Part shown: piece by piece, positions 38,538-38,978 of the stretch
Position numbering within the stretch: position 1 is the first letter of the stretch
Layout of the letters: every line of letters begins with the position of its first letter
Source of the DNA: LiPW-15 sp964530925
Lineage (GTDB): Bacteria; Patescibacteriota; Minisyncoccia; UBA6257; 2-01-FULL-56-20
Reading direction: 5' to 3'
NCBI GenBank assembly: GCA_964530925.1
Contig: CAZHBZ010000008.1
Span: forward strand, 1 to 38,978
DNA: 38,978 nt
Translations under genes and position numbers: made by a program
Notes under the pieces: model-generated
The model's input: only the letters and a program-made list of their open reading frames with translations
What the model was told of the DNA's origin: nothing
Database searches by the model: none

Positions 38538-38978
38538 GTGGAAAGCGAAAAGATTTTTTATAACGCAGTGGCTACGGCGCTCGGCGGCAATTATAAAAAA
38601 ATTGGCCGACTTTTCGCCTCTTGCGGCAACTGGGAAAATTCTTTTAAGAGTCTTGGGGAAGACGCCTCGCTTCCGCAAAAACTTTGCCGCCAGCTTGAAG
38701 CGAGCGGCATTTCTCTGGCTCTCCAAAATGAACCGGAGTATCCCGCTAGCCTTGGAGAAATCCCCCTCCCTCCTTTTGGCATATACTTCCGCGGAAGAAT
38801 TCCTAAAAATGACGACGTGTCTCTCGCGATTGTCGGCACCAGAAAAACCACGCCGGATGGCGAAGATATCGCGCATCAACTCGCAAAAGATCTCGCGCTC
38901 AAAGGTATTAATATAGTAAGCGGGCTGGCTTTCGGCGTTGATTCCGCGGCCCACAAAGGAGCGTTGGCCTCCGGCCGC
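38538..38978 (+). CDS. dprA: DNA processing protein DprA, 5' part
   Basis: Loads RecA on incoming single-stranded DNA during transformation. Starts with GTG 38538 and stays open for 147 codons to the window edge. The N-terminal helical part is followed by EPEYPASLGEIPLPPFGIYFRG and the Rossmann-like core VSLAIVGTRKTTPDG, then NIVSGLAFGVDSAAHKGAL. These are diagnostic. It is divergent from the pilO gene, which fits a competence role of the pilus locus. The rest of the gene lies outside the window. Confidence 0.93.
   Translation, partial: MESEKIFYNAVATALGGNYKKIGRLFASCGNWENSFKSLGEDASLPQKLCRQLEASGISLALQNEPEYPASLGEIPLPPFGIYFRGRIPKNDDVSLAIVGTRKTTPDGEDIAHQLAKDLALKGINIVSGLAFGVDSAAHKGALASGR

Noticed and set aside
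38532..38954. 140-codon minus-strand open frame at the window end
   Set aside because: Antisense to dprA, which has diagnostic motifs when read from GTG 38538.

Overview
The window looks like a scaffold piece of a small, streamlined bacterium of the Candidate Phyla Radiation (Patescibacteria), most probably a Parcubacterium. This rests on recognised gene content, not on a 16S gene, which is absent. The cues are compact genes, a trimmed ribosomal/RNA polymerase operon with lysine-rich extensions, a baseplate-J-like membrane protein paired with an actin-fold protein, a type IV pilus locus with a PilM-PilN fusion, WxWND-repeat and LamG surface proteins, and an alanyl-tRNA synthetase lacking domains. 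TGA is a normal stop (ybeY, hisS), so the recoded code of some other CPR lineages is not used. A run of 100 N (4999-5098) is an assembly gap at the 3' end of rpoA.

Layout. 1-480: tRNA-Pro followed by a terminator hairpin and two structured repeat elements. 485-1699: SLT-like lytic transglycosylase (-). 1757-1936: intrinsically terminated small RNA with a strong extended -10 promoter, possibly 6S RNA (-). 2058-3359: membrane-anchored PEGA protein (+). 3757-7830: operon infA-rpmJ-rpsM-rpsK-rpsD-rpoA-rplQ-rplM-rpsI (-), with a consensus promoter before infA and a second before rplM. 7886-10604: baseplate-J-like protein and actin-fold-like protein. 10682-12637: structured element and alaS. 12756-16877: small unknown protein, rpoD, dnaG, HAD phosphatase. 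16926-18417: metal-type ABC ATPase and permease (+), then tRNA-Gly with the second tRNA-linked repeat. 18749-20718: rmuC and an uncharacterised PD-(D/E)XK-like protein (+). 20755-24883: ftsZ, ftsA, a frameshifted GIY-YIG gene, ybeY, yqeY, rpsU (-). 24950-27289: HIT protein, hisS, lepB (-). 27351-27899: pth (+). 27877-36386: type IV pilus locus (-). 36497-37626: rluA-type pseudouridine synthase (-), tRNA-Ile and tRNA-Val (+). 37705-38470: small membrane protein and PilO-like protein (-). 38538-end: 5' part of dprA (+).

How the genes fit together. The minus-strand blocks are housekeeping: translation, transcription (rpoA, rpoD), replication priming (dnaG), division (ftsA, ftsZ), tRNA charging and secretion. 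The pilus genes (pilA, B, C, M-N, O, minor pilins) next to dprA fit DNA uptake or attachment by a host-dependent cell. No prepilin peptidase or retraction ATPase is seen here.

The most interesting signals are non-coding. (1) A 77-nt repeat, 72/77 identical with a compensatory base-pair change, lies just downstream of tRNA-Pro and tRNA-Gly. It is preceded by an antisense copy of that particular tRNA's T-arm and ends in a direct copy of that tRNA's 3' end. (2) Two homologous three-way-junction structured elements (263-388 and 10682-10809) share loop sequences but have fully compensated stems. (3) There are long palindromic terminators, near-leaderless promoters, and degenerate microsatellite-like spacers.
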